6,463 nt of DNA. Origin: Bacteroidales bacterium (lineage in GTDB: Bacteria > Bacteroidota > Bacteroidia > Bacteroidales > JAOZMU01). Position numbers and translations under genes: made by a program. Position 1 is the first letter of the stretch. Every line of letters starts with the position of its first letter. The DNA lies in the NCBI GenBank assembly GCA_029934165.1, contig JAOZMU010000205.1, positions 1-6,463 of the forward strand. Reading direction: 5' to 3'. Positions 4,977 to 6,463 of this stretch are shown here, one piece after another. The notes beneath the pieces were generated by a model. It had not been told where the DNA came from, did not search any database, and saw only the letters and a program-made list of their open reading frames with translations.

Positions 4977-6412
4977 TGTCTTTTCGGTTTAAAAATTTTA
5001 CTAATCGCAATGTGCTGTGAAGAGTTTTTATTCTGTCGTCTTGTTTTTCCTCTTTAATTTCTTCTTCTGTAAGAGGTTTATATTCTTTGTAAACCTTTGG
5101 AATATAAGTTTTCAGAGAATTGAGAAAATCCACAAACGGCTCTGTTTTATGCACGCCTTCATCAAAATTATTGTCGATAAAGTTTTTTACTTTGATGGGG
5201 TCATTTCCAACTTCATTGATAATCACCTCGTTTGCAAGAACTTTGTGCGGAACAGAATTAAGAAAAGCAAGATTATCTGTGTTGAGACTTAGCAGATTTT
5301 TAAAACCTTCATAAACATCAGAATTTTTGCGCATTATGCCGTCAAAAAATTGTCCGCTGTGTTTCAAAACACGGAAAGCTACGGCATTTTTCTCTTCGCC
5401 TCCTTTAAAAGTATATTTCTTTGCATTGCCAAACAACAAATCCATAGCTTGAGAAAGAGCCTCTGCCATCGGAAATTTGTAGTACGAAATTGACAAGCCG
5501 TAGGAAAGGGTAGCACCTGATTCTTTAAATTTGGTTGAAAATTCATCATCAATCCAATCAACCAAATCAAAAACTGAGTAAACATCTTTTTCTTTTCCTT
5601 TTGGAGTGATTGATTTTGAAGTTCTTACGGGTGCAAAAAACAGCAAATCGTCGCCACCTGCATATATCGGTGCGCCACCAAAGTCATTTATTAACTTAAC
5701 AGCATTCTTTGCAAAATCAAGCAAATCTTTAGAAAAGGATTGTAAACCAGGTATCTTTTTAGTTTTATAAAGTTGCTTTATTGTTTCGCCGATTCCATCT
5801 CCATCTGCCTGAACAATAGCAATATATTTATGACTGGTTTTAAAATCATCCATTTTGCGTAACTCTTCATAAAAGCCAGCATCATCATCTAATTTGTTTT
5901 GAATTTGTTTCTGAAATTCGTCTGTTATCAAATCTGTTGCAGCAATTTCAGGAATAGACTTAAAACGCCTTTTTTTGTCTTTACAACCTTTATGAAAAGC
6001 ATCATCAAACAGAAACGAGCCATTCACAAAATACAAAAATTCCGAAATTAAGTTGATGTTTTCTTTTGCTACAAAGCTGCTTTGCAATTCAATAGTATCA
6101 AGAATTTTACTTAATTCAATTATCGGATTATCCTCAATATCAAGCTCTTTTTCGATGAAATAAAATTGAAAGTATTTTTCTATAAATTCTTTGTCGAATT
6201 TATCAAATACATTTTTTGCTCGCTTCGCATCAGTTTTGCCTTTTGCTTTTTCTTCAAAATGCTTTTTTATCTTTAAAACAAAGACACTCAAATGAGTATC
6301 AATTGCCTTTCTTACATTTTCAAAAGCATTTTCGCTGTTGCTGTTTAACTTAATAATAAATCTATCGGGATAAAGTCCTGCGCCAAAATTGCATTCTACA
6401 CTTTCAATGTTT
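4969..6412 (-). CDS. cmr2: Cas10 (Cmr2) of type III-B, missing its N-terminus; probable pseudogene
   Basis: Cas10 is the large subunit that makes cyclic oligoadenylate when target RNA binds. Numbering from TTG 6291 (440 residues), the second Palm domain starts at HKYIAIVQADGDGIGET (154-170). GGDD is at 212-215 (5647-5658), and the helical block LSYGLSISYYKFPMAEAL (262-279) follows. FHKGCKDKKRRFKSIPEIA (99-117) sits where many Cmr2 proteins have a four-cysteine zinc site, but only one Cys remains here. The frame stays open upstream of TTG 6291 and encodes typical Cmr2 sequence (ESVECNFGAGLYPDRFIIK, about residues -40 to -22), so TTG 6291 is not the native start. The frame hits TAG at 6424-6426, just past the point where IS-like DNA begins (6413). 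No ATG precedes residue 147. The first Palm strand and any HD domain are therefore absent. The C-terminal part shows no frameshift. It overlaps cmr3 by 8 bases. Confidence 0.88.
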
Positions 6413-6463
6413 TGGCTACCCGTCTAAAGTTGGACAAATTTTGTATATTTGAGTAAACCAAAT
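6413..6463 (+). mobile_element. Probable left end of an IS3-family (IS150-like) insertion sequence
   Basis: From 6413 the plus strand reads TGGCTACCCGTCTAAAGTTG followed by GACA. This resembles the terminal inverted repeats of IS150-group elements, which begin with TG, carry a TGCACCC-like block and then GTTGGAC. The Cas10-like reading frame loses all resemblance and meets a stop exactly here. The terminus orientation implies that the element and its transposase extend rightward past the window, divergent from the cas genes. The other end, the transposase and the target duplication cannot be seen, so the family assignment rests on about 24 bases. Confidence 0.6.
6444..6451 (+). promoter_or_regulatory. 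Possible -7 box for the IS transposase
   Basis: TATATTTG is an exact match to the Bacteroidota TAnnTTTG box and lies about 30 bases inside the presumed IS end, reading into the element. The nearest TTG (6430-6432) is only 11 bases upstream, too close for a standard -33 box. It reads away from the cas operon and would not rescue its transcription. Confidence 0.3.

Noticed and set aside
4969..6291. TTG at 6291 as the genuine cas10 start
   Set aside because: Clear Cmr2-like sequence continues in frame upstream of it, and a native Cas10 would be considerably longer at its N-terminus. The TTG is only the first permitted start after the break.

Overview
The window looks like Bacteroidota DNA. It is AT-rich, the genes start without clear Shine-Dalgarno sequences, promoter-like TAnnTTTG boxes occur, and all predicted proteins resemble Bacteroidota members of their families. 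This taxonomic call is inference from style, not from a marker gene. Both ends of the window fall in repetitive DNA (a hairpin-rich intergenic repeat on the left, the apparent end of an insertion sequence on the right). It may therefore be a whole draft or metagenomic contig broken at repeats.

Left third (1-1894): a minus-strand YhcG-type gene (DUF1016 N-terminal domain plus PDDEXK nuclease domain) is flanked by copies of one composite intergenic repeat in the same orientation. Each full copy is a string of small palindromes, including a strong CCAGACAGG/CCTGTCTGG hairpin. On the minus strand two of these hairpins run into a T-tract and look like intrinsic terminators. Two runs of a degenerate 17-bp direct repeat lead directly into the composite repeats, and the 17-mer resembles the 5' arm of the first palindrome. 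The 600 bases between the nuclease gene and the cas operon hold only these repeats and a stem-loop, with no credible gene.

Right two thirds (1895-6412): a tightly packed minus-strand type III-B (Cmr) CRISPR effector operon, in transcription order cas10/cmr2, cmr3, cmr4, cmr5, cmr6. Junctions range from an 8-base overlap to 11-base gaps. Cmr4 keeps the loop aspartate expected to cut target RNA, and Cas10 keeps the GGDD cyclase motif. No cmr1, cas6, cas1, cas2, CARF-domain effector or CRISPR array lies in the window.

The key oddity is that cas10 has lost its beginning. Cas10-like sequence stays open for about 40 codons upstream of the only possible start (TTG at 6291), then runs into a stop codon. 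At that point the DNA changes to something resembling the terminal inverted repeat of an IS3-family (IS150-like) element. The backbone subunits look intact, but the signalling subunit is probably inactivated and the operon cut off from its promoter. I see a degraded or recently inactivated defence locus beside a second defence-type nuclease, and no convincing evidence for a wholly new system. The least explained material is the composite palindromic repeat and its linked 17-bp repeats.
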